Source: Sulfurihydrogenibium sp.
GTDB taxonomy: Bacteria > Aquificota > Aquificia > Aquificales > Hydrogenothermaceae
Assembly: GCF_028276765.1 (NCBI RefSeq)
Contig: NZ_JAPYVU010000016.1
Span: forward strand, 1-35,447
Direction of reading: 5' to 3'
Length of the DNA: 35,447 nucleotides
Position numbers and translations under genes: made by a program. The notes under the pieces are model-generated. The model searched no databases, was not told the origin of the DNA, and saw only the letters and a list, made by a program, of their open reading frames with translations. Below, in pieces: positions 25,718-34,168 of this stretch (the stretch's first letter is position 1; each line of letters starts with the position of its first letter).

Positions 25718-26008
25718 ATGAAATACAGAAAAAAAGGCGTAAAAAGAGAACACTCTATCATTGAGGATTTTGAAAAGGACTTGCAGGCTCTGGTAGAAAT
25801 GGGGCTTGCTAAGTCCGTAATACCAGGAAGAATATACACAAGTCCAAAGGCTCAAAAAGGGGATAAAATTATAAAATATCAGTATGACACTGAAACAGGT
25901 GCAAAGTTATTGCTAAAAAAAGGGTCAACAGTCCAAGAAGCGTTTGTCATTACAGATAAAAGACAAGAGTTAAGAGATTATCTTTCAAACCTGGGGCATG
26001 AAACATAA
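25718..26008 (+). CDS. DUF2103-like conserved hypothetical protein
   Basis: 96 aa. MKYRKKGVKREHSIIEDFEKDL, then residues 27-60 with IPGRIYTSPKAQ and a C-terminal helix DKRQELRDYLSNLG. It resembles the DUF2103 family, annotated as possible metal-binding proteins, but I would not assign function. The ATG follows the transaldolase stop by one base. No strong Shine-Dalgarno, so expression probably depends on translational coupling. Last gene of the leuA-M23-talC operon. Confidence 0.6.
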   Translation: MKYRKKGVKREHSIIEDFEKDLQALVEMGLAKSVIPGRIYTSPKAQKGDKIIKYQYDTETGAKLLLKKGSTVQEAFVITDKRQELRDYLSNLGHET

Positions 26009-26038
26009 GAAGTGAAACGTTTTTCTGTTACGGCTTAA

Positions 26039-26112
26039 GGGTGTTTCTAAATTTTCGTAAGCTTACCTTTCCGTGTCATCCTGAAAGACTTTAGTCTGAA
26101 GAGTGTTTTAAG
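26039..26112. repeat. dispersed palindromic element, half copy g
   Basis: End motif GGGTGTTTCTAAATTTTCG and one arm (GTCATCCTG...). A short AGACTTTAGTCT hairpin follows. The remainder of the 26009-26311 gap is AT-rich; no DnaA-box cluster seen. Confidence 0.65.
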
Positions 26113-26250
26113 TCGTTAAATTTTCTTAATGAAATAAACAAGATTTTTCAAGTAAAAATCAACCAAGTCTTTGTTAAACTTATATTTTTTCCAAATTATA
26201 TAATTTTATTTATTCTATCACAAAAATTTTAAAAGTCAAATAAAAAAATT

Positions 26251-26279
26251 TTTAAAATCTATCCAAAGGGAAATATAAT
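26251..26279 (+). promoter_or_regulatory. candidate dnaA promoter
   Basis: TTTAAA (26251-26256), 17-bp spacer, TATAAT (26274-26279), 32 bp before the dnaA ATG, which has AAAGGAGTGG just upstream. Confidence 0.5.
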
Positions 26280-26311
26280 GGATATCCCTAAAACGAATAA
26301 AGGAGTGGAGA

Positions 26312-27691
26312 ATGGATTTGAGTAAAAATAATGCTGAAAATATTTCAAACGTCAACATTACCGAGTCTAAACTTTGGCAATCTATTTTATATGACCTAAA
26401 GGGAAAAATTGATAACACATCGTATACAATACTAAATTCTCTTGAAGAGGTATACTACAACGAAGGAAATATATATATCTATACTCCAGACAACATTTAC
26501 AAAAGTTGGATAGAGACAGAAATGTTAGAAAATATAGAAATTTCAGCGAATAAAGTTGTTGGGAGAAACGTAAAAATCCATGTTATTTCTTTAAAGGATA
26601 ACTCTCTAAAAAAAGCAAAGAAAGACAAGAGTTTAAAAAACTTTGAAGAAGCAGATTTTTACCAATATTTATCATTAAATCCAAAATATACTTTTGATAA
26701 TCTTGTGGTTGGAAATAATAATAAAGTTGCATTTCAAGCTTGTTTAGCTGCTGCAGAAAATTTAGGAAAAATTTATAATCCACTTTTTATTTACGGAGAT
26801 GTTGGACTTGGTAAAACTCATTTATTACAGGGAACAGCTTATTATATCCTTGCAAAAAACTCAACAGCAAAAATCATTTACACAACAGCAGACACGTTTG
26901 CTTCTGAGCTCTTTTCATACTTAGAAAAAGGAATGATTTTAGAGTTTAGGAAAAAGTACAGAGAAGTAGACCTTCTACTTATTGACGATATACAATTTTT
27001 AGTTGGAAAGGAAAGAACACAAATAGAGTTCTATCATATTTTTAACGTTTTATACAGCCTTGGAAAACAGATCATTTTATCCTCAGACCAACCACCTTCT
27101 AAATTAAACGGAATAGAAAAAAGATTGATAAGCAGATTTAGCAGTGGGTTAATTGTTGAAATAACCAAGCCGGATTTAGAAACAAAGATTAACATAACAC
27201 TAAAGAAAATGAAAGAATTAAACATAGAGTTCTCAAGGGATGTAGTTCTATTTATTGCAAAAACAGTAAATACAAGCGTTAGAGAACTGGAAGGTTCGAT
27301 AAAAAGGTTGAAAGTTTACAGCGAAATAATGGGCAGACCAATAACTTTAGACGTTGCAAGAACTATATTAAAAGATGTATTAGAAGCAAATGAAGTACAG
27401 CCGTTAACTGTAGAGAGAATTCAAAATGAAGTATGTAATTATTTCAATATTGATATAAAAGAAATAGTTGGAAGCTCAAGAGATAAAAAATCTGTACTTG
27501 CAAGACAGATAGCAATATACTTGTCAAAAGAGTTAACTAATGAATCATTATCTTCAATAGCAAGACATTTTCATAGAAAAGACCATACAACAATTTTAAA
27601 CGCTGCAAATAAAATAAAGGAAATGATAGAAAAAGATAGAAAGCTAAAATATACTGTAGATTTGATTAAAGATAAGTTGCTTACTTTATGA
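26312..27691 (+). CDS. dnaA: chromosomal replication initiator protein DnaA
   Basis: 459 aa. Domain I (residues about 15-95, KLWQSILYDLKGKIDNTSY), a short linker, then the AAA+ domain with Walker A YGDVGLGKTH (K168), Walker B LLLIDDIQF, sensor I ILSSDQPP and arginine-finger region RLISRFSSG. Domain IV ends with SLSSIARHFHRKDHTTILNA, the DnaA-box-binding signature (usual GRxxRDHTTV is HRKDHTT here). dnaN does not follow, and no clear TTATCCACA boxes flank the gene, so the origin is not evident here. Confidence 0.96.
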   Translation: MDLSKNNAENISNVNITESKLWQSILYDLKGKIDNTSYTILNSLEEVYYNEGNIYIYTPDNIYKSWIETEMLENIEISANKVVGRNVKIHVISLKDNSLKKAKKDKSLKNFEEADFYQYLSLNPKYTFDNLVVGNNNKVAFQACLAAAENLGKIYNPLFIYGDVGLGKTHLLQGTAYYILAKNSTAKIIYTTADTFASELFSYLEKGMILEFRKKYREVDLLLIDDIQFLVGKERTQIEFYHIFNVLYSLGKQIILSSDQPPSKLNGIEKRLISRFSSGLIVEITKPDLETKINITLKKMKELNIEFSRDVVLFIAKTVNTSVRELEGSIKRLKVYSEIMGRPITLDVARTILKDVLEANEVQPLTVERIQNEVCNYFNIDIKEIVGSSRDKKSVLARQIAIYLSKELTNESLSSIARHFHRKDHTTILNAANKIKEMIEKDRKLKYTVDLIKDKLLTL

Positions 27692-27786
27692 CTGTATTAC
27701 AGAAAATTTAGAACTGTTAGCTATTTTTTTACAAAATTTCAACGTTTTCTAAAGGAGTAACGCCTCCGTTTACAAAAATCAACATT

Positions 27787-27813
27787 GTCATTCTGCAGCC
27801 GGTAAAGAATCTC
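27787..27813. repeat. dispersed palindromic element, half copy h
   Basis: GTCATTCTGCAGCCGG...AAGAATCTCC arm only. It shares the ATTGTCATTCTRCAGC stretch with the last spacer of array 3. Confidence 0.6.
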
Positions 27814-27888
27814 CATCCATTTTCTCTTACTCATTCATTACAACGGCAATTCATTAACTACTTATGCAAAGATAAACCTACAAAAGTT

Positions 27889-27917
27889 TTTACAGTGCTT
27901 TTTTGATATTATATAAT
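27889..27917 (+). promoter_or_regulatory. promoter of hemJ-nadC
   Basis: TTTACA (27889-27894), 17-bp spacer, TATAAT (27912-27917): five of six and six of six consensus bases. The hemJ ATG is 30 bp downstream. Confidence 0.65.
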
Positions 27918-27947
27918 AGATAAACAAACACACTTAGGAGTTTGCGA

Positions 27948-28376
27948 ATGTATCTATGGATAAAAGCTATACATATAATCTTTATGGTTTCTTGGATGGC
28001 GGTTTTATTTTATCTGCCAAGGCTTTTTGTCTATCATGCAGAAAACAAAGATAATAAAGAGTTTGTTAAGATTGTTAAGATAATGGAAAAGAGACTTTTT
28101 TATGTAATCGGAATTCCGGCGTTTGTCATTACTCTAATTACAGGCTTAAGCATGATATTTATGAACCCTGGGCTTTTTAAATCCGGCGGATGGCTTCATG
28201 CAAAGCTAACATTAGTGGCGATTTTGATAGCTTATTTCTTTCATAATGAATATGTTAGAAGAAGGTTTGAAAAAGATGCATGCGATAAATCCGGCAAATT
28301 TTTCAGAATATACAACGAAATACCAACAGTATTGTTAATTTTAATAGTGATTTTAGTAATTGTGAGACCGTTCTAA
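27948..28376 (+). CDS. hemJ: protoporphyrinogen IX oxidase HemJ-like membrane protein
   Basis: 142 aa from the ATG at 27948; the TTG at 27942 is only 1 nt after the AGGAG (27936-27940) and is unlikely. Four hydrophobic segments (about residues 4-24, 53-72, 83-100, 120-140). Signature WIKAIHIIFMVSWMAVLFYLPRLFVYH with the conserved histidines, and SGGWLHAKL. HemJ oxidises protoporphyrinogen IX in organisms lacking HemG/HemY, a penultimate step of heme synthesis for respiratory cytochromes. nadC starts 2 bp after its stop. Confidence 0.88.
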   Translation: MYLWIKAIHIIFMVSWMAVLFYLPRLFVYHAENKDNKEFVKIVKIMEKRLFYVIGIPAFVITLITGLSMIFMNPGLFKSGGWLHAKLTLVAILIAYFFHNEYVRRRFEKDACDKSGKFFRIYNEIPTVLLILIVILVIVRPF

Positions 28377-28377
28377 G

Positions 28378-29205
28378 ATGCTGGACAAAAATTTCGTAAG
28401 AAAAAAGCTTTTAGAGTTTTTAGAAGAAGATATAGGACACCGGGATATAACAACAGATAGTTTAGATACAGATAGATATATAGAAGCTTACATGATTGCA
28501 AAAGAAGAAGGAGTATTAGCCGGAATTGAGTTTGCAAAGGAAGTTTATAATTTGGTAGGTGGTTGTAAGCTTGAAAATTTTGTAAAAGATGGAGCGTCCA
28601 TAAAAAAAGGAGACATTTTAGCTATAGTCTATGGCAGTGGTAAAAGCATTTTAAAAGCTGAAAGATTAAGCTTAAACATCGTTCAAAGACTTTCCGGAAT
28701 AGCAACCTTAACAAACAAATACGTAGAAAAAATAAAAGATACAGGTGTTAAACTACTGGACACAAGAAAAACGACCCCAGGATTTAGAGCCTTTGAAAAG
28801 TACGCTGTAAAAGTTGGTGGTGGAGATAATCACAGATTTGCACTTTATGACATGGTAATGATAAAAGATAATCATATAGCTTTAGCCGGTTCAATAACAG
28901 AAGCAGTAAATCAGATTAAAAAGAAAGTCTCACCGATGGTTAAGATAGAAGTTGAAGTTTCAAACTTTGACCAGCTTGAAGAAGCATTAAAAAATCCTGT
29001 TGATGTTATCATGCTTGATAACATGTCTGCTGAAGATGTAAAAAAAGCAGTAAAACTTATTAATAAGTCAAAGCTTGTTGAAGTATCCGGAAATATAACA
29101 ATAGAAAATATAAGAGATTATGCATTAGCAGGACCGGATTTTATATCAACCGGAGCAGTAATTCATTCTGCCAAATGGCTTGATATTAGTTTAAAATTTA
29201 AATAA
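28378..29205 (+). CDS. nadC: nicotinate-nucleotide pyrophosphorylase (quinolinate phosphoribosyltransferase)
   Basis: 275 aa. Converts quinolinate and PRPP to nicotinate mononucleotide in de novo NAD synthesis. Signature LLDTRKTTPGFRAFEKYAV, KVGGGDNHRFALYDMVMIKDNH and IEVEVSNFDQLEEAL, ending in the IMLDNMS and FISTGAVIHSA blocks of the phosphate-binding barrel. Coupled to hemJ (1-nt gap). The 3' end (codons for DISLKFK and stop) is part of a 34-bp direct duplication that recurs just before leuB. Confidence 0.95.
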   Translation: MLDKNFVRKKLLEFLEEDIGHRDITTDSLDTDRYIEAYMIAKEEGVLAGIEFAKEVYNLVGGCKLENFVKDGASIKKGDILAIVYGSGKSILKAERLSLNIVQRLSGIATLTNKYVEKIKDTGVKLLDTRKTTPGFRAFEKYAVKVGGGDNHRFALYDMVMIKDNHIALAGSITEAVNQIKKKVSPMVKIEVEVSNFDQLEEALKNPVDVIMLDNMSAEDVKKAVKLINKSKLVEVSGNITIENIRDYALAGPDFISTGAVIHSAKWLDISLKFK

Positions 29206-29216
29206 AGTAGGAGGAT
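29183..29216 (+). repeat. 34-bp direct repeat, left copy (nadC end)
   Basis: ATATTAGTTTAAAATTTA through GGAGGAT, identical to 29390-29423. Includes the nadC stop and a ribosome binding site. The 173 bp between the copies carry a dispersed element. Confidence 0.95.
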
Positions 29217-29265
29217 GTATATACCTTGGGGTGAGAAATTAGTGGTTTTATAGAATTTAAAAAAA

Positions 29266-29360
29266 GAGATCCTTCGGCCTTACGGCCTCAGGATGACAGA
29301 GAAAGTGGAAGCATGTTAACAATTACCTTATTTGTCATTCTGAGCGAAGCGAAGAATCTC
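29266..29360. repeat. dispersed palindromic element arms, outward order, copy i
   Basis: GAGATCCTTCGGCCTTACGG...GGATGAC (29266-29297) and GTCATTCTGAGCGAAGCG...AATCTC (29334-29360). The arms are in the reverse order relative to other copies (ATGAC ends inside), as if two elements were joined. Confidence 0.8.
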
Positions 29361-29389
29361 ATACTTTTATTGAATTTTTAGCCCTAGGC

Positions 29390-29423
29390 ATATTAGTTTA
29401 AAATTTAAATAAAGTAGGAGGAT
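29390..29423 (+). repeat. 34-bp direct repeat, right copy (leuB ribosome binding site)
   Basis: Identical to 29183-29216. Contains AAGTAGGAGGAT, the Shine-Dalgarno of leuB, whose ATG is at 29428. Indicates that nadC and leuB were once contiguous. Confidence 0.95.
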
Positions 29424-29427
29424 TTAT

Positions 29428-30504
29428 ATGAAAAAACATTTTAAAATTGCAGTTTTACCCGGTGATGGAATTGGACCGGAGATTATTGACTCAGCATTAA
29501 AAGTTCTTGATGTAGTAGCTAAAAAATATGGATTAACTTTTGAGTACAAATTTGGGCTTGTTGGTGGTGCTGCTATTGATGAGACAGGAAACCCATTACC
29601 ACCGGAAACATTAAAGATATGTAAAGAAAGCGATGCAATTTTATTTGGTGCTGTAGGTGGTGAAAAATGGGACAACTTACCAACAGACAAAAGACCTGAG
29701 AAAGGATTGCTAAGAATCAGAAAAGAACTTGAGCTTTTTGCAAACATAAGACCGGCAAAATCATACGAACCTTTATTAGATGCTTCACCGCTCAAGCCAG
29801 AAATTATTAAAGGGGTTGATTTAGTAGTTTTAAGAGAGTTAACAGGGGATGTTTACTTTGGAGAACCAAGAGGAAGAGAAATTAGAAATGGTGAAAGAGT
29901 TGGCTATAACACAATGATTTATTATGAACACGAAGTCAAAAGAATTGCTAAGCTTGCTTTTGAACTTGCAAGAAATAGAAGAAAGAAAGTTACAAGCGTA
30001 GATAAAGCAAACGTTTTAGAAGTCAGCGGATTATGGAGAGAAGTGGTAAACGAAGTTCATGCTGACTATGCAGATGTAGAACTTGAGCATATGTATGTAG
30101 ATAACTGTGCTATGCAGCTTATCAGAAGGCCAAAAGATTTTGACGTGATAGTAACCGGAAACATTTTTGGAGATATTATATCTGATGAAGCCGGAGCTTT
30201 AACCGGCAGTCTTGGAATGCTTCCATCTGCAAGCATTGGAGAAAGATATGCATTTTATGAGCCAATCCACGGTTCAGCACCGGATATAGCAGGAAAAGGA
30301 ATTGCAAATCCAATAGCAACAATCTTATCTGCAGCAATGATGCTTGAAATAACATGTAAAGTTCCAGAAGCTGCAAGAGACATAGAAAGGGCAATAGAAA
30401 AAGTTCTTGAAGATGGATACAGAACAGGCGATATCTGGTCTCCCGGTACTAAAAGAGTAAACACTGCTGAGATGACAGAAGAAATAATTAAGAGAATAGG
30501 ATAA
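29428..30504 (+). CDS. leuB: 3-isopropylmalate dehydrogenase
   Basis: 358 aa, normal length. NAD-dependent oxidative decarboxylation of 3-isopropylmalate in leucine synthesis. Motifs: [12 protein letters not shown] at the N-terminus, [65 protein letters not shown], and [18 protein letters not shown] for NAD. The ribosome binding site AGGAGG comes from the duplicated 34-bp repeat. It probably was once co-transcribed with hemJ-nadC. Confidence 0.96.
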   Translation: MKKHFKIAVLPGDGIGPEIIDSALKVLDVVAKKYGLTFEYKFGLVGGAAIDETGNPLPPETLKICKESDAILFGAVGGEKWDNLPTDKRPEKGLLRIRKELELFANIRPAKSYEPLLDASPLKPEIIKGVDLVVLRELTGDVYFGEPRGREIRNGERVGYNTMIYYEHEVKRIAKLAFELARNRRKKVTSVDKANVLEVSGLWREVVNEVHADYADVELEHMYVDNCAMQLIRRPKDFDVIVTGNIFGDIISDEAGALTGSLGMLPSASIGERYAFYEPIHGSAPDIAGKGIANPIATILSAAMMLEITCKVPEAARDIERAIEKVLEDGYRTGDIWSPGTKRVNTAEMTEEIIKRIG

Positions 30505-30517
30505 ATTACTTTTGTCC

Positions 30518-30614
30518 GTCATCCTGAGGCTGCAAAGCCAAAGGATCTCTTTTTTAATGTTATTTGAAAGGAATAAAGAGAAAAGAGGAGATTCTTCGCT
30601 ATGCTCAGAATGAC
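30518..30614. repeat. dispersed palindromic element, copy j (well preserved)
   Basis: GTCATCCTGAGGCTGCAAAG...GGATCTC arm, AT-rich spacer, GAGATTCTTCGCTATGCTCAGAATGAC arm. Sits just 14 bp after leuB and could act as its terminator. Confidence 0.8.
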
Positions 30615-30707
30615 GCCGCTTAGGAGTTTTTGTCAGTAAACAACAAACTGAAGAATTTTATAATTTTTTCCAAACTAACAGGACTTATACACAAAGAGGA
30701 TTAGGTA

Positions 30708-30863
30708 ATGAATGACGTAGATTTTATAAAACTTGTAATAATCCTTATCGTAGCATATTTAGTAATGAAATTAGTTGGTCTTGCTTTTAGAATCATTATA
30801 AAATTATTGATATTTATCGGAGTTTTGTATTTAATATTTCATTACTTAACCACACACGGCTAA
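30708..30863 (+). CDS. 51-aa membrane protein, unknown function
   Basis: Short frame MNDVDFIKLVIILIVAYLVM..., with hydrophobic residues about 8-26 and 29-46, so one long or two short TM helices. ATG at 30708 has GAGGA (30696-30700) with 7-nt spacing; the frame ends 3 bp before the TonB-like gene, which suggests an operon. No family recognised. Its position before tonB suggests an envelope role, but that is inference. Confidence 0.55.
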   Translation: MNDVDFIKLVIILIVAYLVMKLVGLAFRIIIKLLIFIGVLYLIFHYLTTHG

Positions 30864-30866
30864 AGT

Positions 30867-31643
30867 ATGCAAAACTCATTATACGAAGACAGGAAAATTT
30901 TAATAGTTGGAATTCAGGTATCGTTAATAATTCACATTACCTTATACATTTTTCTAAAAATCGTTCCATTTCCGACTTTAAGTATAGATACTCAAAAACC
31001 CATTGAGATTAAAATTGAGGAAATAAGAAAAGAGATAGAAAAAGTAGAAGTCAAAAAAATACCGGTTCAGACAAAAAAAGAAGAAGTAAAAGTTAAAAAT
31101 CCTATTGTAAATAAAGAGAAAAAAGATCTTCCGGTTAACAAGCCTCAAGTAAATCAAATAGAGAAAAAAGAGATTGTATCAAAAGCAACGCCGGCAGAAA
31201 AAATTCAAGATAAACATCAAGAATCTCATATAAAAAAAGAAACATTAAAGATTGAAGATGAAAATCTAAAACTTTTAAGCCAGATTGGTAAAAATCCGGA
31301 AGGGTCTGGGGTACAAAAATCAAACCAAGAAGAAAGTCTATCTTTTGGGCAAAAATTATCAGATATAGACAAATCAGTAGAAGGAACGGCATTAAGCAGA
31401 AGTTTATTATATAAGCCACCTCCACCAAAGCTTACGTCATCCATATCACAGCCATCAGTAAAAGCCAAAATATGGATTAGCCCATCCGGAAACGTTGAAA
31501 AAGTGGAATTAATCAATATTACAGGAGATACAGAGATAGATACAGCTGTTATAAAATATTTAAAAAAATGGAAATTTAATCCGATAAGTGCAAATGAAAC
31601 CCAATGGGCTATTGTGATGGTAAGATTTGGAAAAGGGGAGTAA
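30867..31643 (+). CDS. TonB-family energy transducer-like protein
   Basis: 258 aa. N-terminal TM (residues about 11-32), then a long Lys/Glu/Pro-rich periplasmic stretch (about 45-170) and a C-terminal TonB domain (about 175-258): SSISQPSVKAKIWISPSGN, VEKVELINITGDTEIDTAVI, YLKKWKFNPIS. The YP motif of classical TonB is replaced. It should transduce energy to outer-membrane receptors, or work as a TolA-like spanner; no exbB/exbD is adjacent. The start has no obvious strong Shine-Dalgarno. Its end overlaps the ribosome binding site of the FIST gene. Confidence 0.8.
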   Translation: MQNSLYEDRKILIVGIQVSLIIHITLYIFLKIVPFPTLSIDTQKPIEIKIEEIRKEIEKVEVKKIPVQTKKEEVKVKNPIVNKEKKDLPVNKPQVNQIEKKEIVSKATPAEKIQDKHQESHIKKETLKIEDENLKLLSQIGKNPEGSGVQKSNQEESLSFGQKLSDIDKSVEGTALSRSLLYKPPPPKLTSSISQPSVKAKIWISPSGNVEKVELINITGDTEIDTAVIKYLKKWKFNPISANETQWAIVMVRFGKGE

Positions 31644-31644
31644 G

Positions 31645-32781
31645 ATGATAGTAGAAGTTTTTTCTTCAAGCAAAAAATCTTTTTTCTTTGCTCTTAAAGA
31701 ATTAAAGGACAAGATAGATAAAAGATTTGATAGTTATGATTTTCTGATTTTTTCTATCCATCCAAAATATGGCTATAAAGATTTGCCTTACTTAATAGAA
31801 AAGATATTTCAAACAAATAATTATGCCGGCTTTCATGCTGTTAATGCTTTTGAAAATGAAAATATAGTTGATGGAGTTGTTGTAGCGGTAATAAAGTTTG
31901 AAAAAGAAGGAAAAATAAATCTTTTTTATGTAGAAGATATTGATAAAGAAGATGTATTAGAGAAAACTTCAAACTATCTAAATGCTTTTAAGGATAAGCT
32001 TCATGTGATAATTGGTGGTTTCTGTGAAGAAAAATTTGGACTTTTTATTGAAAAACTTTCAGAAAATCTAAATTATTGGCCTATAAAGAATATAATTGGT
32101 GGCATATCTTCTGGAAATAAAGAAAATAACGAAGTGTTAACCTATCAGTTTGTAGATAATACAGTGATAAAAAATGGTTTTTTTATTCTTACATTTGATA
32201 ATGTAAACTATAACATTGGCGTAGCTCTTGGTTTTAAACCCTATGGAATTACTTATGAAATTAAAAAAGCCGATGGATACAAACTTTACACTGTTGATGA
32301 TGGTAAAAATTTTTCTTACATAGTTCAAAACTTTTTGGGAAATTTTGAAAATCCAGATATCAAATATCTATGGTATTGTCCAATAAATATTCTTGATGAA
32401 GAAGATGGCTATGTTGCAACTTTAAGAACGTTTAAAGAAGTCAGTAAAGATTATGTAGAGTTTTTCGGACAAATAAAAGAAGGGCAACATTTTAAACTAT
32501 CCTTTGCAACGCCGGATGAACTTCTTGAAGAAGATCTAAAAATTGCAAAACAGATTAAAAGTATTATAAATCATCCAGATTTTGCAGTTAATTTTTCATG
32601 TATAGCAAGGCAGTATGTTCTTGAAGATAAACAAAACCAAGAACCAGAAATTTATACGTCAGTATTAAACTGTCCATTGTTTGGATTTTTTACATTTGGA
32701 GAAATAGGACCTGACAAATATTATAAAAAGCTAAAACTTTATAACGAAACTTCATTACTTTTGGCGGTGAAAGAAAGATGA
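31645..32781 (+). CDS. FIST-domain sensor protein
   Basis: 378 aa from ATG 31645, which has GGGGAG 4 nt upstream; a longer frame from 31627 lacks such a site. FIST_N covers residues about 1-210 (IGGISSGNKENNEVLTYQF, FILTFDNVNYNIGVALGFK). FIST_C covers about 225-370, ending in the diagnostic LNCPLFGFFTFGEIGP and LYNETSLLLAV. FIST domains are thought to sense small ligands such as amino acids. They are usually fused to signalling outputs; here the output GGDEF is the next gene (ATGA overlap), so this looks like a two-protein sensor. Cytoplasmic; no signal peptide. Confidence 0.85.
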   Translation: MIVEVFSSSKKSFFFALKELKDKIDKRFDSYDFLIFSIHPKYGYKDLPYLIEKIFQTNNYAGFHAVNAFENENIVDGVVVAVIKFEKEGKINLFYVEDIDKEDVLEKTSNYLNAFKDKLHVIIGGFCEEKFGLFIEKLSENLNYWPIKNIIGGISSGNKENNEVLTYQFVDNTVIKNGFFILTFDNVNYNIGVALGFKPYGITYEIKKADGYKLYTVDDGKNFSYIVQNFLGNFENPDIKYLWYCPINILDEEDGYVATLRTFKEVSKDYVEFFGQIKEGQHFKLSFATPDELLEEDLKIAKQIKSIINHPDFAVNFSCIARQYVLEDKQNQEPEIYTSVLNCPLFGFFTFGEIGPDKYYKKLKLYNETSLLLAVKER

Positions 32782-33371
32782 GGGAAGAAGTAAAAATAAA
32801 AATTCTCCAAAGCTTACTTAATGAAGTTACTAAAAAATACGATTATTTTATAGCTAACAGAGAAAGAGTCTATAAAGAAACATATGAAATGGCAGTAAAA
32901 GATTCTTTAACAGGTCTATACAATAGACAGTATTTTGAAGATTTTGTAGTTAAGTCAATTAAAAAAGGATTAAGAGAAAATAGAGATTTTTCAGTAATAT
33001 TTATAGACCTTGATAATTTTAAACCAATCAATGATAATTATGGGCATGCCAAAGGAGATGAGGTTCTTAAAAAGGTTGCAGAATTATTTAAACAAACATT
33101 CAGAGATTATGATATTATCGCAAGAATTGGCGGTGATGAGTTTGTTGTAGTTATTGAAAATCTTTCAAATAAAGACAGAATTGAAGAAGTTAGAAAAGTT
33201 TTTGAAGAAGCTTTTAAAGATTTCAATCTTTCTTTCAGCTATGGAGTAGTCAATTTAAAAGAAATAGAGCCAGAGAGTTTAAATGAAGAAGAAATTTTAA
33301 ATTTTATGCTAATCTTAGCTGATAGGAGAATGTATGAAGAGAAAATGGAAAGGAAAAGATGGAGGAAGTAA
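32778..33371 (+). CDS. stand-alone GGDEF diguanylate cyclase
   Basis: 197 aa. An N-terminal helical lead-in (residues 1-40) is followed by a GGDEF domain: DSLTGLYNRQYF, FIDLDNFKPINDNYGHAKGDEVL, active-site GGDEF at residues 118-122, and a product-inhibition I-site RxxD (R109-D112) five residues upstream. All catalytic residues are intact, so it should make c-di-GMP from two GTP and be feedback-inhibited. It has no sensor domain, but overlaps the FIST gene by 4 nt; regulation by FIST is the obvious inference. Confidence 0.92.
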   Translation: MREEVKIKILQSLLNEVTKKYDYFIANRERVYKETYEMAVKDSLTGLYNRQYFEDFVVKSIKKGLRENRDFSVIFIDLDNFKPINDNYGHAKGDEVLKKVAELFKQTFRDYDIIARIGGDEFVVVIENLSNKDRIEEVRKVFEEAFKDFNLSFSYGVVNLKEIEPESLNEEEILNFMLILADRRMYEEKMERKRWRK

Positions 33372-33399
33372 TCAATGAAACTGCTTGTAAAAATCAAGG

Positions 33400-33535
33400 T
33401 TGTTATTCTGTAGCTGTGCGAAGAATCTTATTTTTGTTCTTTTCTTCCTTTCAAATAACAATAAAAGAGGAGATCCTTCGGCTTACAGCCTTAGAATGAC
33501 ACGAAAAGGCAAGCTTACGAGAATTTTGGAACACT
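33400..33535. repeat. dispersed palindromic element, copy k
   Basis: TGTTATTCTGTAGCTGTGCG...AATCTT arm, spacer, GAGATCCTTCGGCTTACAGC...GAATGAC arm and the end motif finishing AATTTTGGAACACTC. It abuts leader L4 (12 bp before TTGACA), in the same relation as copy a has to L1. Confidence 0.8.
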
Positions 33536-33549
33536 CTTGTTTTTTCTAC

Positions 33550-34168
33550 TTGACAGGTAGAAAATTTTTTGTATATTATTAGCTTTTTAATTTTTTAACT
33601 GAATCTTGGCAATTGAATAGGTAATCTGCACAAGCTTGTTTAACGTGAGACGTGAAACGTGAGATGTGAGACGTTGGAGTTTGGTTTATCAATTATTTAG
33701 TGATTTTTATCTGATTGATTGATAACTTAGTGAGATGATTTAGAAGTCATTAAAGCTAAAGTATTGATAATGTGATTTTATTTTTTGATGTTTGATTTAA
33801 GCTTGTGTAGTGATAGTTTAGAATGGATTTTTTAAAAAGTAGTTGTAAGTGCTTGTTGAAATAGATTTTTTAATTTTGAATTCTTTAATGCTTAATTTTT
33901 TGAAGATTTGTAATTTTTTATTTTAAAATTTTTTGAGATCGGGAAGTTAAGGAGTGGTATTTGCAGCGAGCTTCTGAGTTTGTGGTTTTCAGCGGTTGGC
34001 TTGTGATGGGATGTTAAAGGATAAAATATAATAATATATTTTCTGTATATCGAGGTTTGCTGCAAAAAACTTCAACTTGCAGGTTTTTTAAATATTTGGT
34101 ATAATAGTTATAAAAATATTGATAGAGTAGGTTGTGAGCGATTTTATTTTTGAGTTAAAAGTTAACGG
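33550..34168 (+). promoter_or_regulatory. CRISPR leader L4 (~619 bp, two promoters)
   Basis: Leader of array 4. Distal promoter TTGACA (33550-33555), 16-bp spacer, TATATT (33572-33577). Proximal promoter TTGCAG (34077-34082), 17-bp spacer, TATAAT (34100-34105), 63 bp before the first repeat. Heptads at 33643-33677. Type-specific block 34106-34146 matches L1 rather than L2/L3. Confidence 0.85.
33629..33807 (+). ncRNA. candidate structured leader RNA, copy in L4
   Basis: P1 33629-33638 with 33798-33807, 159 nt apart. P2 ATCAATTATTTAG (33688-33700) with CTAAAGTATTGAT (33756-33768): pair 9 is U-A here versus C-G in the other copies, a compensatory change; pairs 7 and 8 are mismatched in this copy only. 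P3 TGATT (33736-33740), loop TAGA, AGTCA (33745-33749). Confidence 0.48.

Noticed and set aside
26009-27941. Replication origin next to dnaA
   Set aside because: No cluster of TTATCCACA-like boxes or DNA-unwinding repeats was found on either side of dnaA, and dnaN is absent.
27942-27947. TTG start of hemJ at 27942
   Set aside because: It is 1 nt after the AGGAG; the ATG at 27948 has correct spacing.
33400-33582. 60-aa frame after the GGDEF gene
   Set aside because: It covers palindromic element copy k and the start of leader L4; no ribosome binding site.
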